Shown: positions 1 through 10,810 of the stretch, piece by piece
How the letters are laid out: each line of letters begins with the position of its first letter
How positions within the stretch are numbered: position 1 is the stretch's first letter
NCBI GenBank assembly: GCA_026874595.1
Contig: CM049314.1
Coordinates: 67,255,300-67,319,299 of the forward strand
Direction: 5' to 3'
DNA from: Sipunculus nudus
Taxonomy: Eukaryota; Annelida; Sipuncula; Golfingiida; Sipunculidae
Length of the DNA: 64,000 nucleotides
The notes under the pieces: model-generated
What the model saw: only the letters and a program-made list of their open reading frames with translations
Told to the model about the DNA's origin: nothing
The model's database searches: none
Made by a program: the position numbers and the translations under genes

Positions 1-435
1 CCTGCTACATAGCAAAGAGGACATATGTCAATTTAAATAATTTAGATTTGGAAATGGAGTGACTTGGCCTGATGCTACAAGTATACAATGGAAAATAAAC
101 CTAAGAATAACGATAAAATTTTGCAATAAAATCGATGTATCCCGGGGACTATAAAGTCTACTAGCTCTCCCCGCACACCCTCCCCTTCCTCAGACCTGTA
201 TCAGCCTCTGATTATGATAGAATTATCGTAAAATATCATACAACTACGATTGCTACAGAATACCAAAATATTGTGCCAGGATGAAGTCGCTGATCGATTT
301 GATTGTCTCAACGATTTCGCACCAATTCTACCCTATTTATTTTAGACGTAGGTAAAGTTGAGAAGCCACAGTTCTTCGTAGATTTCTTGTAACTGTTGTA
401 AGTGGTGTTATAACTATTTTTTTTTATGTTTTTGA

Positions 436-640
436 TGTAGTAGGTAACCGCCTGCATATGCTTAGTTAACAAAGTATGCAGAATTCCTTTCATTTATCAA
501 ACTACATAAAAGCTAGGGCAGAAGCACCAGCTTCCTCTCATTTTATATCCTGCTATCAACAGGCCCGGTGAATACTGCACCTGCGGGCTGTGGTTGTACA
601 AACGTCCCAATTGGTGGGTCATAGAAGGCGCACTCCTTTG
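436..640 (+). repeat. Dispersed repeat family G, copy 1
   Basis: This stretch is similar to 30383-30580 in the same orientation. Shared blocks in the same order are GGTAACCGCCT, GCAGAATTCC, AGGGCAG, TTCCTCTCAT, TATCCTG, GCGGGC, GGTCATA and GAAGGC. No coding frame or terminal repeat is visible. Its class is unknown. Confidence 0.6.
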
Positions 641-2406
641 TAGGTGACCATGGCCGTGGGGTATGGCCTCTCCATTGAGCCTACAGAGCGCTTACCCCGG
701 GTGCTGCCGACTGTGAAAAAAATCTCATCGCCTGGGTTGAGGTTTACGGGGCCCCTGAAGGGACATAGGAGCTATATTAATTTTGGGTAAATATCGTGTT
801 CCCATGTGTTCTTTTCGCGCTCCCTGAAATCTTTTCGCGTTCGCTAACGTTCCCTCCCATTACCAATAGACCTACTACTTCAATAGTGAAGATGGTGAGA
901 TATGAAAATAACGAGGGAACGCGATAAAATCGCGAGGAAACCACATAAGCTGGTTAAACCCCCATCTCACTAGAAGGCGATCTTGCTGCGCTCTCAAAAA
1001 TGGGCCAGACCGCCGAAGAACGCAGCTTGAGTGCCCTGAGGTCCTTAAGAGCTTTGTAGCAGCAAGATTTTGTGTCGCTGGGTCGTCATCTTGTCACCAA
1101 GAGCGCCATGAGCGGCGACTAATATTGAACATAGGCACAATTTACACTGCGGGGTCGCTGTGGAAAGGAAAGCGCCGTTAGATCGAAATGCGGTCGCCGT
1201 CAGCGTCCTAGCAGGGCAGTACAAGCTTCCCGACGGCCCAGTTCAAGTGGCAGTGAACGGGGTAGCAACGTTGATGTTGACTGCGACCAACGGCGATTTT
1301 CTAGGTCGTCATTGGTCGCCGAAGTCGCCGTGAGGTCTTCATCTAGTGTGACGAGGTCCTTATACGTGATTCTAACGTGGTCACTTGGCACAAATATGAC
1401 AATTATCACAAGTGCACCTGGTATCACCATCAAGGTCAACAAGCTTTGAATGAAATAATTTCGAAAAAAAAAATATTAGTGATTGTCACTAAATTGGTAA
1501 TCTTATTATTAAGTACTGTGGTTTGTATGCCAGCACCCACATGAAACACTTCAGCTTATCGTACTTTGGTAGTTGGGATTATACGAAGCATTAAAGCATA
1601 AGACATTCTAATTTAAAAACCTAAAAATCAATTATATCTCCTCAGATCACTTTGTAGTGTAAGTCTATTATGGCTGCATTAAGTACAGTGTAATTTCTAT
1701 TCTAATATAATTAGAAGCATTACCTCCATAATACCCGTGGGCGATAATTCGACTTTGTTATCCAATATAGCGTGAGGAATGCTGAATTAAAATAACCCAT
1801 CCTGCAGTATTGACTTGCGGAGTCGTACCCGTGCACTTATGTCTCCTTTAAAAGCGTTCGGCCACCGAGTTTTGGTATGAGGGTTAAATGTCAGCCCCCA
1901 ATTACAACCATGCGGAATAATTTGGAAGGATTGACCAGCCAAGGTTCGATGAAGGCGGAGAGAGTTTGGTTGCAATGGGGCGTGTATAAACTGACTTTGA
2001 ACGGAATATTCCTTTTGGCGTCCACGCCCAAGTCCGTTAATTAGTGAAAGGTATATAATCGGGTACACACTAGAAGGGTTTTTTTTATTGAATAATAGAT
2101 TGATTGATCCGGTTCATCTTAGGTGCAATTGTTTTTTTTTCTTCCTAAATGTGATTGCTAAACGAATATCGAAAAGGAGAAAGACTAATGCATTATGTAA
2201 AAATATCTTTTCAGACCGTCCCTGTACTTTAGACTTGCTCCCGTTATAGTTAAAAATAAAGTTGCACCAGATGTGCTGGGATAAAACAGTTTATGTGATT
2301 CAAATACAGAGTCCTTTATCAATCCGTGAAAAACTACTTTTCCAGGCACACCATGACGCTGGTAACCGAGCAGAAATATTTTTTTTACAAGTTGATTGTC
2401 ATAAAA
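641..2406. other. No gene recognised
   Basis: No convincing coding frame, RNA gene or clear repeat is seen. A weak GC-rich inverted pair near 822-942 (TTCGCGTT and GGGAACGCGA motifs) may be the remnant of a foldback sequence. The 93-codon minus-strand frame at 1787-2068 has no recognisable motif. Confidence 0.6.
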
Positions 2407-2437
2407 TGTATGTATGTATATACATACATACATACAC

Positions 2438-2485
<48 letters not shown>
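2407..2485. repeat. Compound TGTA/CATA and (AT)n microsatellite
   Basis: A tetranucleotide tract (2407-2438) runs into a pure AT array at 2440-2485. Translation gives alternating Tyr-Ile, which explains the frames crossing it. Confidence 0.95.
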
Positions 2486-2487
<2 letters not shown>

Positions 2488-3544
2488 AATTAAACTTGAT
2501 GACACTCATTCGAGGTACTGAAGAGAAAAGAAAACTTTTAAGGAAAAGACTAAATACAGTAAAAATAAAAGAAAAAATAGTAATCAATATTAAAAATAAA
2601 ATAAAAGTAACACAAATTCACACGGGTTTTGGTATCAAAAGCTGCAAAGCTAAATCTAGAAGAATCATAGACAAAATACATACAAATAAACCCAGCAGTA
2701 CTAAGGTAGATATCATCTAATCATTGATTCAAACGGCTGAAAAATCGAAACAAGGCCGAAATCCTGGATCCCCTAAACCTGAATTCGATGGATGAAGTTA
2801 CCAGAAAGAGTCCTGTTTCTAATTAAAGATTTGATACTGCGTTGTTCAATTCTTGATACTACTGTGATATATCTGTTATATAAATAATAAGTCAATCCAA
2901 CGTAAACATGTCATAGATTTATTTAACGGACTGAAATTGTAGAGGACAGTCTCTTATGAAATCGTGTAAACAAGGTTGACAACACAGAAACCTCACGTTC
3001 CAGGTAGTGGTATTCTAGACTAATGAGACATTGGATGTACCACTAAGAAAGCCAAGACATTGTGGTGAATCTCCGTGGGCGTCACGTGACGTAAATCATA
3101 AAACAGATCTCCGTTTCCAGCTTCCATCAATAATTAAGCCGAGCACATTCCAGGTTCTAATATGTCCAATAGGATTGTTTGTTGTAATTCGTTCTTTAAC
3201 TGAAAAGGAAACTTCATTATCTTCAAAGTAAACATAAAATATATATGAAATATATATGTTAAGGGAATTGGATAAGAAAAGGGCAGGTGAAAGAAATCTT
3301 TATATAGCTAACATTTAATTATATAATTTAACATGATACGTTTCCTCATTGTTCAATACATACTTTTGTTTTGTATTTGTGTTGTAAACATGGTCCGGCC
3401 TTACACAATACATTCTGCGGTAAATGTACATAAAAATCAGTAAAAATATGTATATTATCACATGCTGATAACTGATAGTTCATTTTGGCTGAATACTAAA
3501 GTTTCGCAGCAAAACCATCTAAATTCACCTGTTTTATATGTTTT

Positions 3545-3720
3545 TTATTCTGTGAGTTAGTTAATATAGTCCACGTGTGTTTGTTTATAATAACAGGACT
3601 CCTGACCGATCTTGCGTATGCTGACAACACCCACACAAGGAATAGAAACATAAAGAAGAAACAAAGGTTAGAAGCATGAAAAAATCTTGACTTGTGAAGT
3701 TACCAGGTGGCGTGTGGAAA
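3545..3720 (+). repeat. Dispersed repeat family A, copy 1
   Basis: Homologous to 23182-23420 and more weakly to 17503-17728. Shared blocks are GTGAGT, ATAGYCCACGTGT, a GAAACAT/GAAGAA purine block, TTGTGAAGTT and ACCAGGTGGCG (3701-3712). It is absent from arm B, so it probably inserted into arm A. A MITE lies eight bases downstream. Confidence 0.65.
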
Positions 3721-3728
3721 TATTTATA

Positions 3729-3886
3729 CAGTAAACCTTCACCTAATGACCACCTCAAAATAACGACCACTTGTTAACGGTCCTGATTCTGTTTTGTTCT
3801 ATATAAAAGAACCACTCAAACGACCACCTCGAAAATGAGGCCACTTCATCGAGGTCCGATGGTGGTCGTTGTTTTGAGATTTTCTG
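3729..3886. mobile_element. pogo-like MITE with TA target duplication
   Basis: The element starts CAGTAAACCTTCACC, and its right end reverse-complemented starts CAGAAAATCTCAAAAC. Both then run into ACGACCACC-type sequence about 20 bases in. It is flanked by TA at 3727-3728 and 3887-3888. The CAGTRAAACCT terminus and TA target are typical of pogo/Tigger (Tc1-mariner) elements. At 158 bp it has no coding capacity. A relative is at 61547-61726. Confidence 0.75.
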
Positions 3887-4296
3887 TAGTATTGCTCCAC
3901 GTACTCATTCACAGGAGTAAACAAACGGTTTATTCACGAAATATCGGAAATATTGGAAAATAGCCATGTGTATAACGGTGAAAACATTGTACTTTGTATA
4001 TAGTGAAAATACCTGGTATGCGAGTCCCTTTCAGTTCGTTATTTAGTCTGCCAATTATCCTGAGTCTTCATAAGAGCTACATTACACGACGTCGTACACG
4101 TATGACTAATCTCATAGTATAGCCACAGTCTGGGTCCGATAATTCAGTTAGTGACAGACGACACATCACTTTTAGCCTGTTATATCCTCTTTCATACCTG
4201 GAATAATGATGTGCCCCATTACGCCTTGTCTATAAAATCTGCAGTTTTAAATGTCTATTCAAAAACTGATAGCAAACCATCACAGTTTGTGCTTTG

Positions 4297-4335
4297 ATAT
4301 ATATATATATATAAATATTAATATAAATATATATA

Positions 4336-4387
<52 letters not shown>
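4297..4387. repeat. (AT)n microsatellite
   Basis: AT array with a few AAT/TTT interruptions near 4312-4341. It borders arm A, and the matching array at 13942-13989 borders arm B, so the array was probably part of the ancestral unit. Confidence 0.95.
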
Positions 4388-4390
<3 letters not shown>

Positions 4391-4555
4391 TGAAACCTCG
4401 AAATTACAACAGAACCTGGATAAAGTGGTTGCCTTTTAGAGGTAGCTGCTAAGCGAGGTCTGAGCGAAAACGAAATGCGATCATGAAATAGTACTCATCA
4501 TCAATATATAAATACACTTGAGTGTAGACTCACAACGTGTGGTTAAACAATGTAA

Positions 4556-4826
4556 GCAACACGGCCATCATGCGGCCAGTAGCTGAAAACTCCTACCAAC
4601 TTGACACAAACCCTGGACGGTGTACACGAAACTTTGTTCAAACTCACTCCAATGTAGAACAGAATGTATACACTGCGGCCCTCAAGCGGTCAGTACTAGA
4701 ATCACAAACAACCTTGACACCATGCGGTGACAGGTTCAAGTTTGAGTGCGAACGCCCAGAACTATGTCATACAAGGTAAACACGACGGCCCCCTAGTGGC
4801 AAAGGTATGAACTGAAATAACCTTTT
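4556..4826 (+). repeat. Degenerate ~112-bp tandem repeat with CTCF-like motif
   Basis: Two and a half diverged units, marked by GGCCATCATGCGG (4563), GGCCCTCAAGCGG (4677) and GGCCCCCTAGTGG (4787), spaced 114 and 110 bp apart. Each of the first two is followed by an AACTTGACAC or ACCTTGACAC block. The units are too diverged for a recent expansion. Confidence 0.55.
4787..4801 (-). promoter_or_regulatory. CTCF-like motif
   Basis: The reverse complement reads TGCCACTAGGGGGCC, which matches the core of the animal CTCF consensus CCACNAGGGGGC. It lies in the last unit of the tandem repeat at 4556-4826. This is a sequence match only and occupancy is unknown. Confidence 0.35.
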
Positions 4827-5060
4827 ACAGTGATACTCCTACTTGCGGACAACTCACTAATACGGACACTAAATCTCAGTCCCTTCAATTTTTCCTCTAT
4901 ATTATGTTTAATGTAAAATCAGTAAAGCGGACCACTCACTATCCCGGACAACGGACAAACTTTCCCGTCCCGCTGGCATATTCAGTACATATTACGACCC
5001 TCTAAAGCGGGCAGACCTCGCGAGTTCTAGTTTTGTTCACATATTTTTTCGGGATATGGG

Positions 5061-5079
5061 ATATATATATATATATATA

Positions 5080-5125
<46 letters not shown>
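5061..5125. repeat. (AT)n with internal (GT)4
   Basis: AT array at 5061-5080, GTGTGTGT at 5081-5088, then AT to 5125. It is nested in the pogo-like element. Confidence 0.95.
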
Positions 5126-5130
<5 letters not shown>

Positions 5131-5490
5131 CCAATGTTTCCAAAGATATTATCTGGATAAAGATTAATATATGACAAGAGGGATGTTATTAAATCATTGA
5201 AAAGGAGATTTTACAAACCTGTTAATCATAGCCTATCATTGAACCAGTCGGAGACAACATATCTATTTTAGGTTTCATATTTTTGTCACCTGATTTCACT
5301 TAGTTCCAATGTTTCGCCACCAGCTCAAGACATGATTTTCTGTCGCTTTTAAAGGTTTAAATTTGGTGTATAATATTCGAGACCGTGCGCATGTTTACAA
5401 AAACAACGAAATCTCGTCTGACGTCCACCCCGCTAACACGACAGCTTTGGCTGTATGCCCAGATGGTCATATTAGCGAGATGTCACTGTA

Positions 5491-6238
5491 TTAGGCATCT
5501 CTAATTGTTGAGCTGAATATATTACAAGATCGATCGTAACATGTAACTCTGGTCCTTAGTTATTAAGGTCTGCGTTATAGCGTACATTTTTCATTAATTA
5601 AGCGTTATGAAGCATGGCGGGCTCACCCACCTGACAAAAATGCCCGGTTTGATGTACACCGGATTAGGTAGGTTCACAGTCTTTCATCTCGTAATTGATT
5701 CCTTTGCTGATATCGACGCTGTCTCCGGTATGGGTTACACAACATAATTCCCCCAAAGCTCTGGTTCTGAGACAAGAAATATTATCCCAGAATAGGATTT
5801 ATTCATGTAGCTGGACCTTGCGAACTGCTGGGGCTGATTGCGGATTAAATTTTTATTAAACATTATTGTAGGCCGTACATGTACATATTGGGATTTATGT
5901 TAGAGAGGACCAAGTTGACCCTGTTTTTATTATTATTATTATTAACATTAGTAATATATTGCCCTAAGAAGAATAAATCAGTCATAGAGGAAATTCTACG
6001 ACCGTTTGAGACTTTGGGCGGGGTAAAAAAGGCGTTTTCCCGCGTTTACTTTACATATGCAAATCCTCTTTACAACCAAGCTGTCCTCGATGTACTTTCA
6101 TGACGCATCACGGCGCCTTTTTCAAGATATACAGGTTTATTTTACAAAGGCGAAACAGCGCATGGCGGCTGCCCTTTAGTCTACATACTATAATCTTGGT
6201 TTCATAGGTCATAAGTCGAAATCAAGAGTGTATCGCTA
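5491..6238. other. No gene recognised
   Basis: Only a short (TTA)n tract at 5926-5947 stands out. The 74-codon frame at 5879-6103 begins with a Leu-rich stretch encoded by that tract and has no other motif. Confidence 0.6.
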
Positions 6239-6315
6239 AAAATAATAATAATAATAATAATTAGTATTATTATTATAATTATAATAATAAAACAATAATA
6301 ATTATTTTAATAATT
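6239..6315. repeat. (AAT)n microsatellite, imperfect
   Basis: AAT repeats that change phase to ATT and back near 6261-6290. Confidence 0.9.
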
Positions 6316-6691
6316 AAAGTTGTTTTCATTTCCTTCGGAAAGGGAAAAATGAATTAGTCACAATAATAATTAAAAAAATAAAGTAGGTTAATAAATACAG
6401 AAAAGACACTAAACATGTAAGACATTTTAACGGCATCCTCTGGTAAAATCTTCAAGAGCATGATGAGAAGTAACTCCGGCTCCTCTTTATATGTACATGT
6501 TTTAAATCCTTAGGAATGAAGTCCACTAAAATTTTTATTTAAACTAGAAATCTTCATTCTTAGGAATACACGTCTCCGCCATATGGAGGGCTCGTAATGT
6601 GGGGATGTTTCCATCACCGTCTTTTCATTCACTTTAATAGCCCATATTCCCAGGTACAATCGTGCACAAGTGACGCTATAATTGTGTATAT

Positions 6692-6930
6692 TGTTACGGG
6701 TGACATGAAACCGGACCGAACTAGCGAAGCGGTTGATACGCCGGACTTGTGCGCCACCGACCTGGGTTCGACTCCCGGACCGGCCCAGGATTTTCCCCCT
6801 CGACAATTTGTCTTCGTAACAAAATGGTTGCTCGTCTGACGTGACGGTAAATCTTTGTGGCCCAGGTAATAAGTACACCCAAGTGTGGCTCCTGGGATAA
6901 TTAGTCTTGTACGATAGCAGAACGCTCTTA
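6692..6930 (+). mobile_element. tRNA-derived SINE, copy 1 of a head-to-tail dimer
   Basis: A tRNA-like head carries an A-box-like TAGCGAAGCGGT (6722-6733) and a B box GGGTTCGACTCCC (6764-6776), 31 bp apart, as expected for an internal pol III promoter. A body follows with no tRNA-like folding. The same start (TGTTACGGGGTGACG) recurs at 6931, so the full unit is about 239 bp. The long body and second copy argue against a working tRNA gene. Confidence 0.75.
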
Positions 6931-7085
6931 AGAGGGGGTGTGTTACGGGGTGACGTAAAACCGGACCGAACTGTCTCGCTGGCGAAGCGGTTGGTACGCC
7001 GGACTTGTGCGCCACCGACCTGGGTGCGACTCCCGGATCGGCCCAGGGCTTTTCCCCTCAAAAATATTTCTCTTCTTAACAATAT
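6931..7085 (+). mobile_element. tRNA-derived SINE, copy 2 (3'-truncated)
   Basis: Repeats copy 1 from its first base. It has an A-box-like TGGCGAAGCGG (6980-6990) and a B box GGGTGCGACTCCC (7022-7034), plus an 8-base insertion before the A box. Similarity fades after the CCCTCAAAA region. The minus-strand 216-codon frame at 6510-7160 reads through both copies and is an artefact of them. Confidence 0.75.
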
Positions 7086-7454
7086 TCTATGATGACGTTC
7101 CCGAATCCAGAACAAACACACGAACGTGGATAAACGCAAAAACTGCCTCCTTTTGTACAAATCTCTTTTCGCCTGTTACAAGATCTGTCATAAACTCTCC
7201 TTGACGACATAAGAAGACTTTCTACGATAAATTGAGCTACGTTGCATTATCCCACCAGCCTGTAACAAATGGCTTTTTAATCGAATCTGCACAGCAGAAT
7301 TCTGAAAATAATGTCTGGATGGTTTTATGATAAGGCTCGTGTACACGTATGTCATTGATGAGCTTTTTAGCAAATTAAAAGCCGGTTGTCTCACTTACTG
7401 TTAAACTGATATCCAACGTCATATTTTACGAAGTGCAGGCCTGATTCGGCACAA

Positions 7455-7457
<3 letters not shown>
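7086..7457. other. No gene recognised
   Basis: Unique-looking sequence with no coding or RNA signal that I can support. Confidence 0.6.

Positions 7458-7505
<48 letters not shown>
7458..7505. repeat. (AT)n microsatellite
   Basis: Uninterrupted AT array of about 24 units. Confidence 0.97.
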
Positions 7506-7508
<3 letters not shown>

Positions 7509-7966
7509 TTATTACATGCAGACAAATTTCCATACAGCCGTATACTTCCTGTAGGCTACAGAAAACCGCGATATACAAATGTCAAATGTCACAGTTTCGT
7601 GCTGCTATTGTAGAATACTTATATAGCCGGCCAACAGAACACAAAAACGTACCAGGAAACTGCAACGGAACGGTTTATGGCAAGTTGATTCTGCTTTTCA
7701 GCGTAAGTAATTAGAGTTCACGGAGTTGATGCAGTCACTTATTTTAATGGATTTGCGCTTCGATCGCTCCTCTTTTAATTGGATTTCTATTCAAACCCGG
7801 AGGGAAGTGCTTCGCTGTGGTATCAACATTAACCCTACGAGATCGGAAGCCCACCCACCATCAGATTGTCAACTGATTCTGACACTGCGTGGTGGTGTAG
7901 TGGAAATTTTAGATTCCTGTGTAGAAATAAATTGGTTCATACTGTGCGGCAACTTAACCCACCAGG

Positions 7967-7969
<3 letters not shown>
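7506..7969. other. No gene recognised
   Basis: Spacer between two (AT)n arrays. A plus-strand frame opening at 7726 runs into the second array and has no recognisable motif. Confidence 0.6.

Positions 7970-8060
<91 letters not shown>
7970..8060. repeat. (AT)n microsatellite
   Basis: About 45 AT units with one TTT interruption at 8049-8051. It is one of the longest arrays in the window. Confidence 0.97.
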
Positions 8061-8189
8061 GGGAAAAGTGGAATACGGTAATGTAGTCCATTCAAAATAT
8101 GTTGGATAAGAGGCAGAGTTTAGAGTTTAAAAGAAAATTATTTAAACATAGGTGATTTGTGGTATGGAATTCATGGAAAGCATATGCAT

Positions 8190-9702
8190 GTAAAATATAA
8201 AACAGAAGATTTGTCCGTGAAATGTAACAAATTTTTATTTTAAATTTTCACGGCTGTCCGAGAGTGCTTACCAAAAGAAGTTAGTTCTGAGTATAAACGC
8301 AAATACAACGCCCAACGGCCGTATTTCACTCACAAGCGAGTTCGGGGGTTCCTCAATCTTATAACCCGTTGACCAATTGAGAAGATTAAATCCTATGATC
8401 CTTGGTTGACGCCTAGATAATATTCTTATGTTCTATCAAGTAATCCGATGTTGGAATGGAATCCTGCAGGTGTGTATACTTAGTTAAGCTGACATTTAAG
8501 ATGATAGATAATAAACTAGAAAGTACTCAGAGAGCGCAGAACTCCACCAAGGCAGTTCATTACCCCCACACGGCAATGTCAGAAATGCCGCAATTTTCCT
8601 CAATTGTGGGAATATCGGGTGAGAGGGAGAGAGAAGGAGAGAGAGAGATTAAATTAGGCATGTTTATCTCAGTAATTCAATTATGATATATCCTTTCAAC
8701 TATGTACCTTCCTCTATTATTGCACTGTAATATGGTTCACACAGACGAAAAATCAATAAGCCATAACCCTTGCGTGTCCCACAAAACCATTCAACCCTGT
8801 GTAGGTTTAAGTGACCGTGACCAAAGTGCCGGCTCCCCTGGTCCATAGCACGATTAATGCGGTGAAGGTCTTAGGCCAGGAGTCTCAGCAATTATCCCTT
8901 CGTTGACAAAACTAAAACATATATAATGGCGGAGTTGCCCTAAAAGTATGAAGAAAACGTCTAAGTTGTCACTGTTAGCGGTTTATGTCATTAATAGTGA
9001 CAGTACAACAAGCACGTGTCGGGACATTATCCATTAAAATTGGTTAATGAGCACAAGGGCAGATTATGACTGGTGAAAGTAGCATCATGAATTCCGAGCA
9101 GCATAAAATTGATTGTTACTAGACTGGCCCCGGCTAACAATATCAGGTTAATGTATAATTTATCATCCTTTACAAGCATGTTAGGTCATATGTTGCTTGT
9201 GGCTAGGTGGTCATGAACTTTAAAGTAGGTCAAGGTTACTATTCTTTAAACATAATCGAGATTCTGTTGATGTGCATCTACCCTGATCAGGGATTAATAC
9301 TTTGAAAGTTTCACCTATCCAACGGAAAGGCATAAATACCGGGTTGCCTTTCCGCCTAAAGGAATTTCCTTTCCGCTAAAGATGTATCCTACCATCATAT
9401 CAAACTTTCAATCACATTTTGCTCAGTGTATTCCTAATTCTGCCATCTACATTCCATCCTACGTGCTCATTTCCATGCAATAAAAACTAAATGTTTTCAA
9501 TGAAATCACTGTAGTAACGGAAACATGATTGTGCAGCAAAAACAAATGTAAGAAAATATAGGAGATGAGGGCTTAAATGCCGGGAAGTATAAGAAAGGAT
9601 GGACCATTTTATTGAAATATATAGGAAATATAGGGAGTCGGTGAAAGACCATTAAAAAAAATTTGTTACATTTCATGGACAAATCTTTTGTTTATATTTC
9701 AC
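8190..9702. mobile_element. Inverted-repeat-bounded segment, possible TIR transposon remnant
   Basis: The left arm (8190-8239) and the reverse complement of the right arm (9654-9702) agree over about 49 bases with a few differences. They share GATTTGTCC then TGAAATGTAACAAATTTTT. No clear target duplication is seen, and the interior has no transposase-like frame. It contains a family C fragment. Two opposite-facing copies of a short repeat would look the same. Confidence 0.5.
8508..8625 (+). repeat. Dispersed repeat family C, 5' fragment
   Basis: Matches the first part of 21036-21346 (CTAGAAAG, then ACTCRGAGAG, CCAAG, GCAATGTCAGAAATG). The 3' part ending GGCGGAGGTAAT is missing. A GA-rich tract (8621-8648) follows. 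Confidence 0.6.
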
Positions 9703-10078
9703 CTGTAAACTATTTCGTTTTTGTGTAATGTTTGTTACTACTTATCAGCTACTAATGTAGAAAACATCAAGGTGTTTACATTTCAAACGGATTGGTACAA
9801 AATGAAAACTGCCTTTCCGTACACATGTTTGCCTGTCTGAGACAGACGGAAAGGGTTTATTGTGACCCCCTGCTGAAGAAATGAAATGTATGTGTTTAAT
9901 CCTTTTTAGATATTCCTCCCGCAGGCTAAAAGTTAAGGAATACCGGGAGGACGGACACCGGGCGGATGGCATGGGTGGTGACACCAGCCCATAAACCTGT
10001 ATAGGCTGATAGCTTATAATAAGCCGAATAGACTCAACTACACCAAGAAAAAATGTCGGAGGCACAGATCTGTTATCA
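9703..10078. other. No gene recognised
   Basis: A 106-codon minus-strand frame lies at 9745-10065 without a recognisable motif. I see nothing else supportable. Confidence 0.55.
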
Positions 10079-10270
10079 GGGTCCAGGATTTAGAAAAAGA
10101 GGTTCCAGCCATGAGGACTTATGGTAAAGCCTAGGTCCTAGGTCAAGAAAAGGGGAGACGGGTGGGGTCCAGTCCTCTAAAATTGGTATGAAAGGGTTGC
10201 GGAGGCTGAGAAAGGGAGGTTCCGGACCCTCTGTTGTCTCCCCCCCCCATCCGTTTCTGGGTATCCCCCC
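10079..10270 (+). repeat. Dispersed repeat family D, copy 1
   Basis: Similar in order to 31346-31550 and 45430-45662: GGTCCAGGATTTAGAAAA at the start, AAAAGGGGA in the middle, GGTTGCGGAGGCTGA, GGTTCCGGACCCTC, then a C-run and a degraded GGATCCGC-type end. Confidence 0.65.
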
Positions 10271-10429
10271 TATTTAGTGGAAGTGGCTGACGAAAAGTTG
10301 AGAATACCTGTATTAAATTGAGTTACACTTCTAAAAGCTTTTGATTAGTGTAATATAAGTTACACAGGAACATCAGGAAGAATAAACCGCCTGAACGTTG
10401 TCTGGTTTAAGGAAGTGTTACCCAAGTTA

Positions 10430-10810
10430 TCGTATGGTCTGTGAAAAAAATATCAAGGTCATTCATATTCGGACTTGTCGCAGATTTAACACTTCATAGA
10501 ATGTATCAATGCTGCAATTTGGTGAATGCATGTGCCTAAAATTCTTTAATCTGTTGCGTAAACGCAATTAAGCATTGTCGGTGCCTCTATGACCTTGAAA
10601 ATGGACCAAAGTCATCCATATATGAACTTAGCCTAGCTTTTCATGAGTTGCTTAAATGATACGAGTATGGCGAATTTGTGTTTGCTTGTTTTTACCTTAT
10701 TTCAATATCTTATCTTTGACGGACAGTCGGACGGTAAGACGGACTGACGCTCATCATTTCTATGTCCATTTCTATGTCCCCCGGCTTCAGCGAAGACTAG
10801 GGACAACTAA
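10430..10810 (+). repeat. Probable dispersed repeat tail with GACGGA motif
   Basis: Contains GACCTTGAAAATGGACCAAA, a GACGGACAGTCGGACGGTAA stretch and a CTTCAGCGAAG hairpin near the end. This layout resembles common bivalve interspersed repeats from memory. There is no second copy in the window to confirm it. Confidence 0.3.

Larger units (their letters stand above)
2765..4296 (+). repeat. Arm A of a large inverted repeat pair
   Basis: Matches the reverse complement of 13990-15312 in collinear order. Anchors include GATCCCCTAAA, TTCGATGGATGAAGTTA (2784 on), CAACGTAAACATGTCA, ACTTCATTATCTTCAAAG (about 3211), ATATATATGAAA, GACGACACATCACTTTTAG (about 4156) and CCATCACAG (about 4279). Both arms end at an (AT)n array. 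Arm A is longer because a family A repeat and a 158-bp MITE sit inside it. No conserved reading frame is shared between the arms. It may be an inverted duplication or two copies of a long non-autonomous transposon. Confidence 0.8.
4388..5488. mobile_element. Composite pogo-like element(s), TIR-bounded
   Basis: The left end CAGTGAAACCTCG (TA at 4386-4387) pairs with a right end that reads CAGTGACATCTCGC in reverse complement (TA at 5489-5490). A second left-type end, CAGTGATACTCC, starts at 4828 after TA at 4826-4827. The true unit may therefore be 4828-5488 nested in or next to an older piece. The interior has AAAGCGGACC and TACGGACAC motifs usual in such MITEs, plus a nested (AT)n/(GT)n array. 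No transposase frame is visible. Confidence 0.5.

Noticed and set aside
6722-6790. Functional tRNA gene
   Set aside because: The internal promoter boxes are good, but the sequence continues into a repeated body, recurs 239 bp later and does not give a clean acceptor stem, so a SINE fits better.
6510-7160. 216-codon minus-strand open frame, the longest in the window
   Set aside because: It reads antisense through both copies of the SINE dimer, which explains the internal repetition of its translation. No protein family is suggested.
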